Source: a virus. From it: DNA of 29,190 bases. The stretch is from positions 1-29,190 of IMG/VR virus record IMGVR_UViG_3300019758_000022. One strand, given 5' to 3'. Below, piece after piece: positions 14,981 through 22,236 of this stretch (positions are counted from its first letter, which is position 1; each line of letters opens with the position of its first letter). The notes below the pieces were generated by a model. It searched no databases. It was not told where the DNA came from and worked only from the letters and a program-made list of their open reading frames with translations. The position numbers and the translations under genes are program-made.

Positions 14981-16245
14981 TGGCTTTCGGGGCTCAAACT
15001 TGGAAAGTAGAAATTGCTCCACAAGTCGCACCGATGATTTATGGAGCTTATATAGACGTATCTAATTACGTAGATATTGGCTCGCTAGGTTCTATTAAGA
15101 TTCAAACAGAGCAATCAGACTTCTCCGTAGGCGTTGCAAAGACCTCATCTATTACGCTCAACTTAAAAAACGACACTGGATTATTTTCTGACGAGAGAAA
15201 GAGCGACACAATATTTACATATAAGAGGGCAGGCTCAAAGGTACGAGTATCATACTATGAGGGGCTAGAGGAGGCTCGCTATGGTTCTGCTATCTACGGT
15301 GACTCTACTTATGGCGGGCAGGTTAGCATTTTCACCGGAATCATATCTACCGAGTCGCCAAGAACAGACGTAAAAACAGACTTTTTGAGCCTATCAGTGC
15401 TTGGATACGAGTCAATATTTGAAAATACGGCCTTTAGCATATCGGACGTAAATACCACTCAAAGTGTTAGGTTTATATTTGAGAATATTCTAAATAAGCC
15501 ATCTATTACCTCACTTGCTGTCGTATCAGTTTCTAATTTTACGGTGGGTGTTGATTTTGTACTTGATAACCTCGATGATTTCGAGGACGTTGATACCGTA
15601 GACGAGGCGCTTAAGCTGCTTCTAAGAGTGTCTAACTCGATTCTAGTCATACAAGACGACACAATATACATATCAGATAAAGAGCCATCTACAGAGGTGC
15701 TATACAGCTTCTACGGGCAGGCTTCGAACCTTGGCATTGAAAACATTCAGGACATAGCAAACGACTCTGACGGTATCCCTAGGACTTATAACCTATGGCG
15801 CTGGGACCCTGATACTGTAGAGGAAGGGCAACCGCTACCTAGTCCAGTCCAAAACACAAATTCACTCGACAAATACGGGCTAAGAAAGCAGATCGTAGGC
15901 ATTAACGGAATCACTGCAACACTTGAGCGTAACTTAATACTAAATTCATATTTAGATGAATACGGTGTGCCAAAACAAGAGCTACAATTGACCACCCCAA
16001 CGACTTCTGGGACCGTCATTTTGCCGCTATTAGGCAAAGTAGATATCGATTACCCGACTCCGCTTATTCCATTTGGTGGTGGGGACCTTCCAATATGGGG
16101 AACTAGCTCGATGGTATGGGGCACTTTTGACTGGTCTTACACTCTTTTTAATTACGAAATACTACAGACTACAAAATTTAAAATTATTGGGATAGAATTT
16201 AAGCTATCTAAAGACCTAGTAACCTTTAACCTGAGAGAAATTTAA
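14980..16245 (+). CDS. tail hub / baseplate protein (421 aa)
   Basis: Follows the distal tail gene and precedes the fibres. The N-terminus (APMIYGAYIDVSNYVDIGSLGSIKI) and IFTGIISTESPRTDV with LSLSVLGYESIF look like the beta domains of gp27/gpJ-like hub proteins. A long middle section (FENILNKPSITSL onward) is followed by a C-terminal strand-rich end. Likely the central tail tip connecting the tube to fibres. Assignment is mostly by position and general pattern. Confidence 0.5.
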   Translation: MAFGAQTWKVEIAPQVAPMIYGAYIDVSNYVDIGSLGSIKIQTEQSDFSVGVAKTSSITLNLKNDTGLFSDERKSDTIFTYKRAGSKVRVSYYEGLEEARYGSAIYGDSTYGGQVSIFTGIISTESPRTDVKTDFLSLSVLGYESIFENTAFSISDVNTTQSVRFIFENILNKPSITSLAVVSVSNFTVGVDFVLDNLDDFEDVDTVDEALKLLLRVSNSILVIQDDTIYISDKEPSTEVLYSFYGQASNLGIENIQDIANDSDGIPRTYNLWRWDPDTVEEGQPLPSPVQNTNSLDKYGLRKQIVGINGITATLERNLILNSYLDEYGVPKQELQLTTPTTSGTVILPLLGKVDIDYPTPLIPFGGGDLPIWGTSSMVWGTFDWSYTLFNYEILQTTKFKIIGIEFKLSKDLVTFNLREI

Positions 16246-16911
16246 ATGGGAGATAATACACTACAGACCATTGTTCCAGGGGCCTCAAAGCCTAACGATG
16301 TGAACCAATATAAAACCGCACTAAGTGGCGACATTCTCCCTAGAAATGCGAACGGAGAGGTTGAGGATGGGGCTGGAAGCTTGGGAAGTTCATCGCGCCC
16401 ATTTACTAAGCTTTACATAAAAGAGTCTATCAATGTTGATGGCGTTCAAGGTGGGTTTTGCCCTGCTGGGGTAATGCTCCCTTACACAGCTAGCGAAACC
16501 GTTGCGCCTCCAGGGTGGATTTTTGCAGACGGGAAAACCATAGGCAACATTGGCTCTGGCGCTGATTACGAGGGCGAAGAGTTTAGGTATCTATTCAACC
16601 TTTATCGGCTAGTCTCAAATTACGGAAACGCTGGGGCAGAGGACTTTAACTCTGGGGATACTGTAAAAACTCCAAATCCTAACGGCAACTTTATTAGATC
16701 GATGGGTTCTGCCGACCCGTCGATAAGAACAATGGGAAGCACTCAGAGCTCGCAAAACTTGTCGCACGCTCACACTTTCAGGACGTTTAGCTCAGGAACA
16801 GACAGCGCTGGAGTCGGCGGATCAGCGGGGGGCACTACAACCACGTCGTCAAGCGGCGGTAGCGAGGCGCGCCCGATCAATATGGCGTTTCCATACATAA
16901 TAAAGGTGTAA
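16246..16911 (+). CDS. tail fibre with phage collar domain (221 aa)
   Basis: The middle and end match the tail collar family (PF07484): GFCPAGVMLPYTASETVAPPGWIFADGKTIG and the C-terminal SEARPINMAFPYIIKV. N-terminal residues 1-60 (NDVNQYKTALSGDILPRNANGEVEDGAGSLGSS) are the usual attachment and repeat segment. A His (SHAH) and Gly/Ser-rich region lies before the end. The protein would trimerise at the tail tip and contribute to receptor binding. Confidence 0.8.
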   Translation: MGDNTLQTIVPGASKPNDVNQYKTALSGDILPRNANGEVEDGAGSLGSSSRPFTKLYIKESINVDGVQGGFCPAGVMLPYTASETVAPPGWIFADGKTIGNIGSGADYEGEEFRYLFNLYRLVSNYGNAGAEDFNSGDTVKTPNPNGNFIRSMGSADPSIRTMGSTQSSQNLSHAHTFRTFSSGTDSAGVGGSAGGTTTTSSSGGSEARPINMAFPYIIKV

Positions 16912-16913
16912 CA

Positions 16914-17285
16914 ATGGCAATACCAACTAGAATAAACGGCGAAATTATCTACGCAGCTCACATGAACACGATGCGCGACGATATAGTGGCCCTAGAGACT
17001 AATCCAATAACAACCACTGGCGACTACGTAGCAGAGAACACCTATCGACTGATAGTGTGCGACCCTGCTTCTAATGCAATTGAGGTCACACTCCCAGATG
17101 CTACCGTAAACGAGAAGAAAAACTACATTGTTAAAACTCTCGAAACTGGTGCCTCTTATGACCTTACTTTTCCCGTTACGATAACAAGCGTTAGCGGGAT
17201 AGACGGGGATGCAGCCATAACGGTAAACGAAAACAAGCAATCATTTAGATTTATATCAACAGGAACAACATGGGTGATCGTATAA
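16914..17285 (+). CDS. small tail fibre-like protein (123 aa)
   Basis: Preceded by AAGGTG. N-terminus (IPTRINGEIIYAAHMNTMRDDIVALE) is a short helical attachment segment found in fibre proteins. The rest (EVTLPDATVNEKKNYIVKTL, VTITSVSGIDGDAAITVNENKQSFRFISTGTTWVIV) matches the TLPDA-type beta domain common in phage fibre tips. Ends on TAATG with the large fibre gene. Confidence 0.65.
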   Translation: MAIPTRINGEIIYAAHMNTMRDDIVALETNPITTTGDYVAENTYRLIVCDPASNAIEVTLPDATVNEKKNYIVKTLETGASYDLTFPVTITSVSGIDGDAAITVNENKQSFRFISTGTTWVIV

Positions 17286-19372
17286 TGAGACAACTACTTC
17301 TATTACTTATTTTATCGCTAATCTCATTCGAGGTATTTGGGGCGTACTCAAAAGATACCTGGAAAAATACAGACAACTATACCGAGCTTGTTAGATCTGG
17401 TGCCCCAGTTAAAATTGATGGCGGGTGCTTTAGATACGACTCAGGTAAAATGCAATCATCAAACGACTGTATTCTATACGAGAATATTGGTTCAGTTAAT
17501 GCCCTGAATGACATTGCAGACGTTGACGTAACAGGTGCGACAGACGGGCAGGCTTTAGTCTATGACTTTGGCACAGCTACATGGATAGCGGGGACCATTG
17601 ATGCACTACCAGCACAAGCAAGCCAAGAGCATAAGATTCTCAGAACAGACGGGACAACCGCGAGCTGGTCGGAGGAGCTACTTGCATGGCAACCGTCAAC
17701 GCTATACCGAACCGGTGACGTGGTAACTGAGTCCAACTCTATTTATAAGTGCGTAACACCTAACTCTGACGCAACATTTACACCGTCTAACTGGCAATCT
17801 CTAGGTGGCGGAACGCTCCCGACTGACTTAGTTAATACTGATGAGACAACAATCCTCGATAACTTTCTAGTAGCGTGGGATTCTGTAGCTAAGAAGATCA
17901 AGAAAGCTGGAAACTCTATACTTGATGGCGTACTTAAAGCGGCGGGGTTTGTAGGTCCATATACAGAAAGAGCAAACTTTGCAGTACAGCAAGGCGACGC
18001 ATACAACTCAACAGACTCGACGCTAGCTGGAACTAGTAAGGTCGCAACATCGGGAAGCGGCAAGCTAATACTAGCAACATACACACCAGATGGGACTAAC
18101 TTTGGCTCACTGATCGCTTTTGATAGCGTATCTGACCCAGAGATCAAGAAGGGCGCATGGTACGGAGCCAAGTTCAACTATGGCATTAGCGGAGATACAG
18201 ATGGGCTATACAGCGTAAATGTATATGACAATGGTGTAGCTATTGGCAACGCTGTTATCTTGGACGCTACTGACGATCAGAACGCTCCGGCTAAAGTCAC
18301 ATTCACAATGCCAAGTTCTCCTACTAAGCTACAGCTAATTGCTACTGACCTATCGGCAACTACCGAGGCACTTACTATTACAAGTATCCAGTGGACAAGT
18401 GACCCATTGGTGACGATGGATATTAGGCAAGAGGATGTTTTAGTTGAAGCCGCTGGTAATGCTGGACAGACGGTAGGGGCTGGCGCTGGAATACCCTTCA
18501 TACTGTCTTCAGAGTCAGACACTGGCTCTTGGGACGGAATAAACTTTACGGCCACCACAGATGGTAGATATTTAGTTTCAGGAGCAACTTTTTGGAATGG
18601 TCCGACCGTTACTGGAATAGTCTTATACAAGGGCATAACCGCTATTAAGTACATTGGACTTGGGGCAAGTTCTACAGTAGTTCCTTTTTCTGGGGCAATT
18701 GACCTAATTGCTGGTGAGTCTATTGCGGTAGTAACTGACTCCGGCGGGACATTGGTAAATGCACCGACAATACATACACTTTCAATCACAGCAATTGCAA
18801 CAGGTTCATCTAAGGGGTATGTGCAAGGGGCAGATATTCCACTAGAGAATTATACATGGCCTAGTTATGATGAATCTGAGGTTACGGTCACTGGCACTAG
18901 CTCATGGGCACCTGTGAAAGTTTCACTTACGCCAGAACGAGATAGTGCTGGCAATATGTTTATTAGTGGCTCTATTAACGGCACGTCCTCTGCTGTCACT
19001 GGGATTACGGTAACTATACCAAGTGTAACAACATGGAGCGTGAAGAATCCGGTGTTGCTATCTGTAAATGCAGGCTCGCCAAATGACGCCAGATTCACCG
19101 AGGGAACAGGACAGATTGTTACGTCCTCCACAGGGGGGTCGCCTACAGAGTGGAGGCTTGAGTTTTCAAGGACTCCTATAACTTCATGGCCAACATGGGC
19201 AACTAAGAAGAACAGCTTTACTGGAACTATCGTAGTGCAGCCAGCAATTCCAGGAACGCCTGCAACATCATCGGATAGCTGTATGGTTGGTGAGATTAAA
19301 GTGGATGCGTCTTATATCTACGTTTGCAGAGCGACAGATACCTGGGTAAGAAGTAGTGCCGCAACATGGTAG
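17285..19372 (+). CDS. large fibre-like / host-binding protein with signal peptide (695 aa)
   Basis: Start 17285 (TAATG with the previous gene) is favoured over 17270. The first 19 residues, MRQLLLLLILSLISFEVFG then AYS, look like a typical Sec signal peptide, which is odd for a tail protein. Residues about 132-175 match a chitin-binding CBM5/12 pattern (LAWQPSTLYRTGDVV, SIYKCV, TPSNWQSL). Residues about 395-500 resemble a C1q/TNF-like jelly roll (TATTDGRYLVSGATFWNG, GESIAVVTDSGG). The C-terminus ends GEIKVDASYIYVCRATDTW. It lies at the end of the tail module just before lysis. Either a receptor-binding fibre or a secreted binding protein. Confidence 0.65.
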   Translation: MRQLLLLLILSLISFEVFGAYSKDTWKNTDNYTELVRSGAPVKIDGGCFRYDSGKMQSSNDCILYENIGSVNALNDIADVDVTGATDGQALVYDFGTATWIAGTIDALPAQASQEHKILRTDGTTASWSEELLAWQPSTLYRTGDVVTESNSIYKCVTPNSDATFTPSNWQSLGGGTLPTDLVNTDETTILDNFLVAWDSVAKKIKKAGNSILDGVLKAAGFVGPYTERANFAVQQGDAYNSTDSTLAGTSKVATSGSGKLILATYTPDGTNFGSLIAFDSVSDPEIKKGAWYGAKFNYGISGDTDGLYSVNVYDNGVAIGNAVILDATDDQNAPAKVTFTMPSSPTKLQLIATDLSATTEALTITSIQWTSDPLVTMDIRQEDVLVEAAGNAGQTVGAGAGIPFILSSESDTGSWDGINFTATTDGRYLVSGATFWNGPTVTGIVLYKGITAIKYIGLGASSTVVPFSGAIDLIAGESIAVVTDSGGTLVNAPTIHTLSITAIATGSSKGYVQGADIPLENYTWPSYDESEVTVTGTSSWAPVKVSLTPERDSAGNMFISGSINGTSSAVTGITVTIPSVTTWSVKNPVLLSVNAGSPNDARFTEGTGQIVTSSTGGSPTEWRLEFSRTPITSWPTWATKKNSFTGTIVVQPAIPGTPATSSDSCMVGEIKVDASYIYVCRATDTWVRSSAATW

Positions 19373-19848
19373 TTAGATTTATAAACTGGATAAAAAGCTT
19401 ATTCGCTCCATCTTTAGAGGGGGCTAAGGCTCCACTAACAAAAACGCCTGTTAATGTTAGTAGATCAATCGATAAGATCATTATCCACTGCACAGCTTCA
19501 GATGTAGATAAGCATGGGCGCAATATGCAGTACTATCTGTATAAGTGGCACGTAGAGGAAAGAGGGTTTAGCGATATTGGCTATCACTTCGGAATCGATC
19601 TTGATGGGCAATTGCTTGCTTTTCGCCCTATAGGAAAAATCGGAGCACATTGCTTCGGTCATAACGCTGGGTCAATAGGAATAGCTGTTCATGGGAAAGA
19701 TAAGTTCTACCAGTGGCAATTCGATGAGCTTAAGTCACTGGTGAATAAACTGTGCAAAGAGTATGGGCTAACATTAGACGATGTTTACCCTCACAGTGCA
19801 TTTAGCGACAAAGCTTGCCCTAATTTTGATATAAAAGAAGTTTTGTAA
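19366..19848 (+). CDS. endolysin: T7-type N-acetylmuramoyl-L-alanine amidase (160 aa)
   Basis: Amidase_2 motifs are clear. Zinc ligands would be H41 (KIIIHCTAS), H143 (YPHSAFSD) and C151 (DKACPNFD), with Y73 (GYHF) and K149 matching the T7 lysozyme catalytic Tyr and Lys. GAHCFGHNAGSIGI is the family core. It cuts the amide bond between muramic acid and L-alanine. Residues 1-33 are an extension relative to T7, with a hydrophobic MVVRFINWIKSLFA; this may anchor it or act as an uncleaved export signal. The ATG lies within the last codons of the fibre gene (ATGGTAG) and lacks a strong binding site, suggesting coupling. Confidence 0.9.
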   Translation: MVVRFINWIKSLFAPSLEGAKAPLTKTPVNVSRSIDKIIIHCTASDVDKHGRNMQYYLYKWHVEERGFSDIGYHFGIDLDGQLLAFRPIGKIGAHCFGHNAGSIGIAVHGKDKFYQWQFDELKSLVNKLCKEYGLTLDDVYPHSAFSDKACPNFDIKEVL

Positions 19849-19858
19849 TTTTTACAAT

Positions 19859-19893
19859 GTAAACTTTACTTAGAGGGCAATTGATACTATATT
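19859..19893 (+). promoter_or_regulatory. promoter with overlapping operator, copy 2 of composite motif
   Basis: GTAAACTTTAC (19859-19869) overlaps the -35 TTTACT (19865-19870); a 17-base spacer leads to -10 TATATT (19888-19893). AATTGATAC (19879-19887) sits directly before the -10, at the same distance from the palindrome as in copy 1 at 249. Predicted start is about 19900, upstream of a non-coding RNA candidate. Confidence 0.55.
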
Positions 19894-19899
19894 CATATT

Positions 19900-19976
19900 G
19901 TTCTTACTCGAGAACGCGCCTGATCCCCTTCGGGCAATAGAAGCCTTCGTATTTAACTGTACGAGGGCTTTTTTTT
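19900..19976 (+). ncRNA. candidate small RNA (about 77 nt)
   Basis: Between the promoter at 19859-19893 and a strong terminator there is no ORF. The RNA would start with hairpin GTTCT(19900)...AGAAC(19915), contain CCC-CTTC-GGG (19925-19933), and end in a long hairpin with eight T. A separate promoter for the next gene begins at the terminator's T run, so this is a self-contained unit. Not recognised as a known RNA. It could act in trans, or be the terminated leader of an antitermination system as with the lambda late 6S transcript. Confidence 0.5.
19941..19976 (+). terminator. strong intrinsic terminator
   Basis: AAGCCTTCGTA (19941-19951) pairs with TACGAGGGCTT (19960-19970), 11 base pairs with one T-G, followed by TTTTTT. 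It ends the small RNA and would also stop any transcript from the fibre and endolysin genes. Confidence 0.85.
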
Positions 19977-20003
19977 GACTCATCTTCCAATATCTGCAAT
20001 AAT
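19975..20003 (+). promoter_or_regulatory. strong promoter for the 71-residue gene
   Basis: TTGACT (19975-19980), 17-base spacer, AATAAT (19998-20003): five of six matches at each hexamer. Predicted start about 20010, 20 bases before the ATG. The -35 abuts the preceding terminator. Confidence 0.6.
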
Positions 20004-20029
20004 TTTACCTAACCAACCGGAGGTAAGAA

Positions 20030-20245
20030 ATGGAAGTAGTAAACCAAGACGTTTCAAAAGAGTTAGCTTTTAATATTAAATTTGAAGATGGTAAGGCCAT
20101 TGTTGAAGTAGGGTACGAAGGAAAAGGCGGCGGCGTGACTGTTATCGGTACACTAAACGCTGAGTATTTCCTCGATCTACTGGCAGATGCGATCCCAGGG
20201 CAACTTGATAATGCAGTAATCTTCGCGCTTAAAGCGGCGATTTAA
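20030..20245 (+). CDS. hypothetical 71-residue protein in its own transcription unit
   Basis: Near-consensus GGAGGTAAGAA precedes ATG, one of the best binding sites in the window. The protein is acidic and probably soluble: LAFNIKFEDGKAIVEVGYEG, a Gly-rich turn, then GTLNAEYFLDLLADAIPGQLDNAVIFALKAAI. No membrane segment or catalytic motif. It has a promoter directly upstream and a terminator directly downstream (20277-20294), the layout of a moron, and stands between endolysin and the membrane lysis genes. Function unknown; lysis control, exclusion or lysogenic conversion are possibilities only. Confidence 0.7.
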   Translation: MEVVNQDVSKELAFNIKFEDGKAIVEVGYEGKGGGVTVIGTLNAEYFLDLLADAIPGQLDNAVIFALKAAI

Positions 20246-20276
20246 TAATAACAAAATTAGTTATTAGGTTTCACAT

Positions 20277-20294
20277 GGGGCTTCGGCCCCTTTT
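20277..20294 (+). terminator. terminator after the 71-residue gene
   Basis: GGGGC TTCG GCCCC followed by TTTTCTTTT. A perfect 5-base-pair stem with the same TTCG loop as the hairpins after the capsid and tail tube genes. Confidence 0.85.
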
Positions 20295-20308
20295 CTTTTA
20301 GGGGGAGC

Positions 20309-20620
20309 ATGGACGCAGACACAATAAACGACTCACTAGAAAACATATCTAGCGCTACAAGCGATCAAGTAAGTAAGTTCCTAACAAATTACGTTTTAAC
20401 GACTCTGCTAATCCCTGCTACTGGCTTTTGGTATATGCTAATAAAACCACTAGTTGGCAAGGTGGTTGATATCGTCGTGTCTAAACTGTTCCAAGAAACC
20501 ACTCTGGGGATACAAAAGCAGGTGGACATAATTGAGGGATCGTTAATAATAAAAGAAGTAAATCAAGCTGTGGAGAATCAAGATGAAGATGCTTATGTTG
20601 ATGCTATTGGCAAGTATTAG
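20309..20620 (+). CDS. single-span membrane protein, holin candidate (103 aa)
   Basis: Strong AGGGGGAGC before ATG. Residues about 24-50 (NYVLTTLLIPATGFWYMLIKPLVG) form one hydrophobic span, with a short acidic N-terminus and an amphipathic C-terminal half rich in Val/Ile then acidic residues. Place after the endolysin and before a lipoprotein fits a holin or another lysis membrane protein. Its last 38 bases overlap the next gene in another frame. No family signature is certain. Confidence 0.5.
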   Translation: MDADTINDSLENISSATSDQVSKFLTNYVLTTLLIPATGFWYMLIKPLVGKVVDIVVSKLFQETTLGIQKQVDIIEGSLIIKEVNQAVENQDEDAYVDAIGKY

Positions 20621-20906
20621 CCTATTAGGCTGTAACGAGCCGCCAGTGCTAAAAGAGACGTGTGTTCCTAGCTCTGTATTTGGCAAGGCGTACTGTAATG
20701 ACTATTCGCTCAAGAGCATGGAGTGGGTAAATCGAGATTTTACTGTAAAGCCTATAAGCGCAGTTGACGACGCTATTTGTATCAGCAAAGAGGCATTTTT
20801 AAAAGAGCTTAAGCCGTGGATGAAGGACCAGGATCGCCGCAAAAGAAAGAAAAAGCGCATTCGAGTAGATGATTATATGTGGATTAGAAACGCCTACGAG
20901 CTATAA
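20583..20906 (+). CDS. lipoprotein, putative outer-membrane spanin (107 aa)
   Basis: N-terminus MKMLMLMLLASISLLGC is a lipoprotein signal with lipobox LLGC; Cys17 would be lipidated. The mature part has paired Cys (ETCVPSSVFGKAYC, DDAIC) and a strongly basic stretch KDQDRRKRKKKRIRVDD. It begins inside the preceding gene, GGAG being 7-10 bases upstream. In lysis clusters a lipoprotein next to a small coiled-coil membrane protein usually forms the spanin pair; it is longer than Rz1 and lacks its proline-rich region, so the role is inferred. Confidence 0.5.
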   Translation: MKMLMLMLLASISLLGCNEPPVLKETCVPSSVFGKAYCNDYSLKSMEWVNRDFTVKPISAVDDAICISKEAFLKELKPWMKDQDRRKRKKKRIRVDDYMWIRNAYEL

Positions 20907-20910
20907 ACAG

Positions 20911-20939
20911 TTGAATGTTTGCTAGATTGCATTTATGCT
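20911..20939 (+). promoter_or_regulatory. candidate promoter for the last lysis gene
   Basis: TTGAAT (20911-20916), 17-base spacer, TATGCT (20934-20939). The predicted start is about 20945, the first base of an in-frame ATG, so the message would be leaderless like that at 1617. Confidence 0.4.
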
Positions 20940-20944
20940 TAATT

Positions 20945-21193
20945 ATGGACTCTAAGAAAGCTAATATATTCGATAAAGTAATTCCCTCCCTCTTAACAGC
21001 ATTTATAATTGGTGCCGTTGGGCTACTCGTAACTGGCGCATCTGCTGACTTTGCCAAAGCTGACAAGGTAAGTGACCTTGAAAAAAGAATTATCATTGTA
21101 GAAGAAGGCCAGAAGAATACACGCGAGGACTTGGCAGAAATCAAGGAAACTACTCGCAGCATAGCTAAATATTTACTTGAGAAGAAGAAGTAA
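20945..21193 (+). CDS. membrane protein with coiled coil, inner-membrane spanin or holin-like (82 aa)
   Basis: An in-frame ATG at 20915 would add ten residues, but neither start has a binding site; 20945 fits the promoter just upstream. MDSKKANIFDKVIP is followed by a transmembrane span (SLLTAFIIGAVGLLVTGASA) and then a charged coiled coil (KVSDLEKRIIIVEEGQKNT to the end). One N-terminal span plus periplasmic coiled coil is the i-spanin (Rz) plan, though short. Some holin accessory proteins look similar. The 3-prime end overlaps the convergent nuclease gene by 21 bases. Confidence 0.55.
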   Translation: MDSKKANIFDKVIPSLLTAFIIGAVGLLVTGASADFAKADKVSDLEKRIIIVEEGQKNTREDLAEIKETTRSIAKYLLEKKK

Positions 21194-21565
21194 TTCGTCT
21201 TTATCGTTGCGCAAATATGCCTTGATTATCTCGATAGCTTTAGGCCCACCCCTTACGCACACCCCAAGATTCCCATACTTATTTAAATCACTGAGCCAAA
21301 TCTTTTGCTCGGGGGACAAGCGCCCGCCGGATTCTCTTTTAAGTTCAATATTTAACGACGAATAGCCACACCTTGCCACTTGAAGCAGAATATCACATGA
21401 GCCTTTCTTGTATCCAGCTCTAAGCAGCTTTCTCCATGTTCCTATAGACAGTTTAACGCCTGCTATACGAGCGCTTAAAAGCTTTAACTCTGGCATTATC
21501 TTAGTCTGCATCTCTGCCCATTGGAAGATTTGGCATTGAGATTCGTGCTCTGTTGGTTCAGCCAT
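21173..21565 (-). CDS. VRR-NUC domain nuclease (130 aa)
   Basis: Family landmarks of the VRR-NUC/PD-(D/E)XK group are present: N-terminal Glu/Gln helix (TEHESQCQIFQW), GYKKGSCDILL with D58, then LNIELKRESGGRLSPEQ with E74, K76 and Q87, and the closing LGVCVRGGPKAIEIIKAYL. Stand-alone viral forms can cut branched DNA, so a recombination or junction-resolving role beside ERF and SSB is likely. Last gene of the minus-strand replication operon, tail-to-tail with the lysis genes. Confidence 0.85.
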   Translation of the reverse strand: MAEPTEHESQCQIFQWAEMQTKIMPELKLLSARIAGVKLSIGTWRKLLRAGYKKGSCDILLQVARCGYSSLNIELKRESGGRLSPEQKIWLSDLNKYGNLGVCVRGGPKAIEIIKAYLRNDKDELLLLLK

Positions 21566-21767
21566 TCAATCTCCTATGTAGCTCATCGATATACTGCTGC
21601 GAAACAAAATTCGAGCATTGTTGAGGGTCATATATCCACGCAGCTTCAATCATTTCATCATACTTAGAATAATGACGGTCACAGCTTTCTATAAAATCGC
21701 AATTTGTTTCAATGCATAGAGTTTCTATATTGACCTCAAGTGAAAAGGGAGCGCTATATTCTAACAC
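21558..21767 (-). CDS. hypothetical protein, GTG start (69 aa)
   Basis: Open frame ending 8 bases inside the nuclease gene. An upstream in-frame stop leaves GTG at 21767 as the only good start, with GGGGA immediately before it, an unusually short spacing. The protein is acidic with four Cys (LCIETNCDFIESCDRHY, QQCSN). Not recognised. Coupling to the nuclease gene supports it; the exact start is uncertain. Confidence 0.55.
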   Translation of the reverse strand: MLEYSAPFSLEVNIETLCIETNCDFIESCDRHYSKYDEMIEAAWIYDPQQCSNFVSQQYIDELHRRLNG

Positions 21768-21808
21768 TCCCCGATATGCTTAATCAATAACGCTCTAAGT
21801 GCCTGAAA

Positions 21809-22186
21809 TCAGAAGGGGATATCCTCTGATGTGAAAGAGGCCTCGTGATAAATCTGTGGCTTTGCTTCGCCTTGCTCTTTAAAATCTACTATCTGAACGT
21901 TGTTCACAATCAAATCTGCAGTATTAACCTTTGTGCCGTCCTGTTTAGAAAATTCGCCAAATTCCATGCGACCAGTTACAAGAATTCTCCCGCCCTTGCA
22001 GGTATATTCTTCCAGCACCTCGGCCTGGCGGTTGAATGCCGTGCATCTGTACCAAGTGGTCTTAGATTCCCCCTTAAATCTTTCTGACACGGCCAATGAG
22101 AACTTGCCAACTTTTGCGCCTGAGCTTGTTGCCTTAACTTCAATTGCTTGTCCGATTCTACCTAATACTGTTGTCTGATGATACAT
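21809..22186 (-). CDS. ssb: single-stranded DNA-binding protein (125 aa)
   Basis: OB-fold SSB features: MYHQTTVLGRIGQAIEVKAT, the SLAVSERFKGESKTTWYRCTAFNRQAEVL core with the usual W and aromatic residues, GGRILVTGRMEFGEF, and the acidic C-terminal tip SEDIPF that recruits partner proteins. AAAGGAAG precedes the ATG at 22186. An alternative start at 22237 forms TAATG with the upstream gene and would add 17 residues not typical of SSBs. It coats single strands in phage replication and recombination. Confidence 0.9.
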   Translation of the reverse strand: MYHQTTVLGRIGQAIEVKATSSGAKVGKFSLAVSERFKGESKTTWYRCTAFNRQAEVLEEYTCKGGRILVTGRMEFGEFSKQDGTKVNTADLIVNNVQIVDFKEQGEAKPQIYHEASFTSEDIPF

Positions 22187-22236
22187 TTCTACTTCCTTTG
22201 TTGCGCCTTTCGGCTTATTGATTATCCAGTGACCCA

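Noticed and set aside
18277-18789. 170-codon minus-strand ORF inside the fibre gene
   Set aside because: Antisense shadow of a beta-rich fibre gene, no binding site and no motif.
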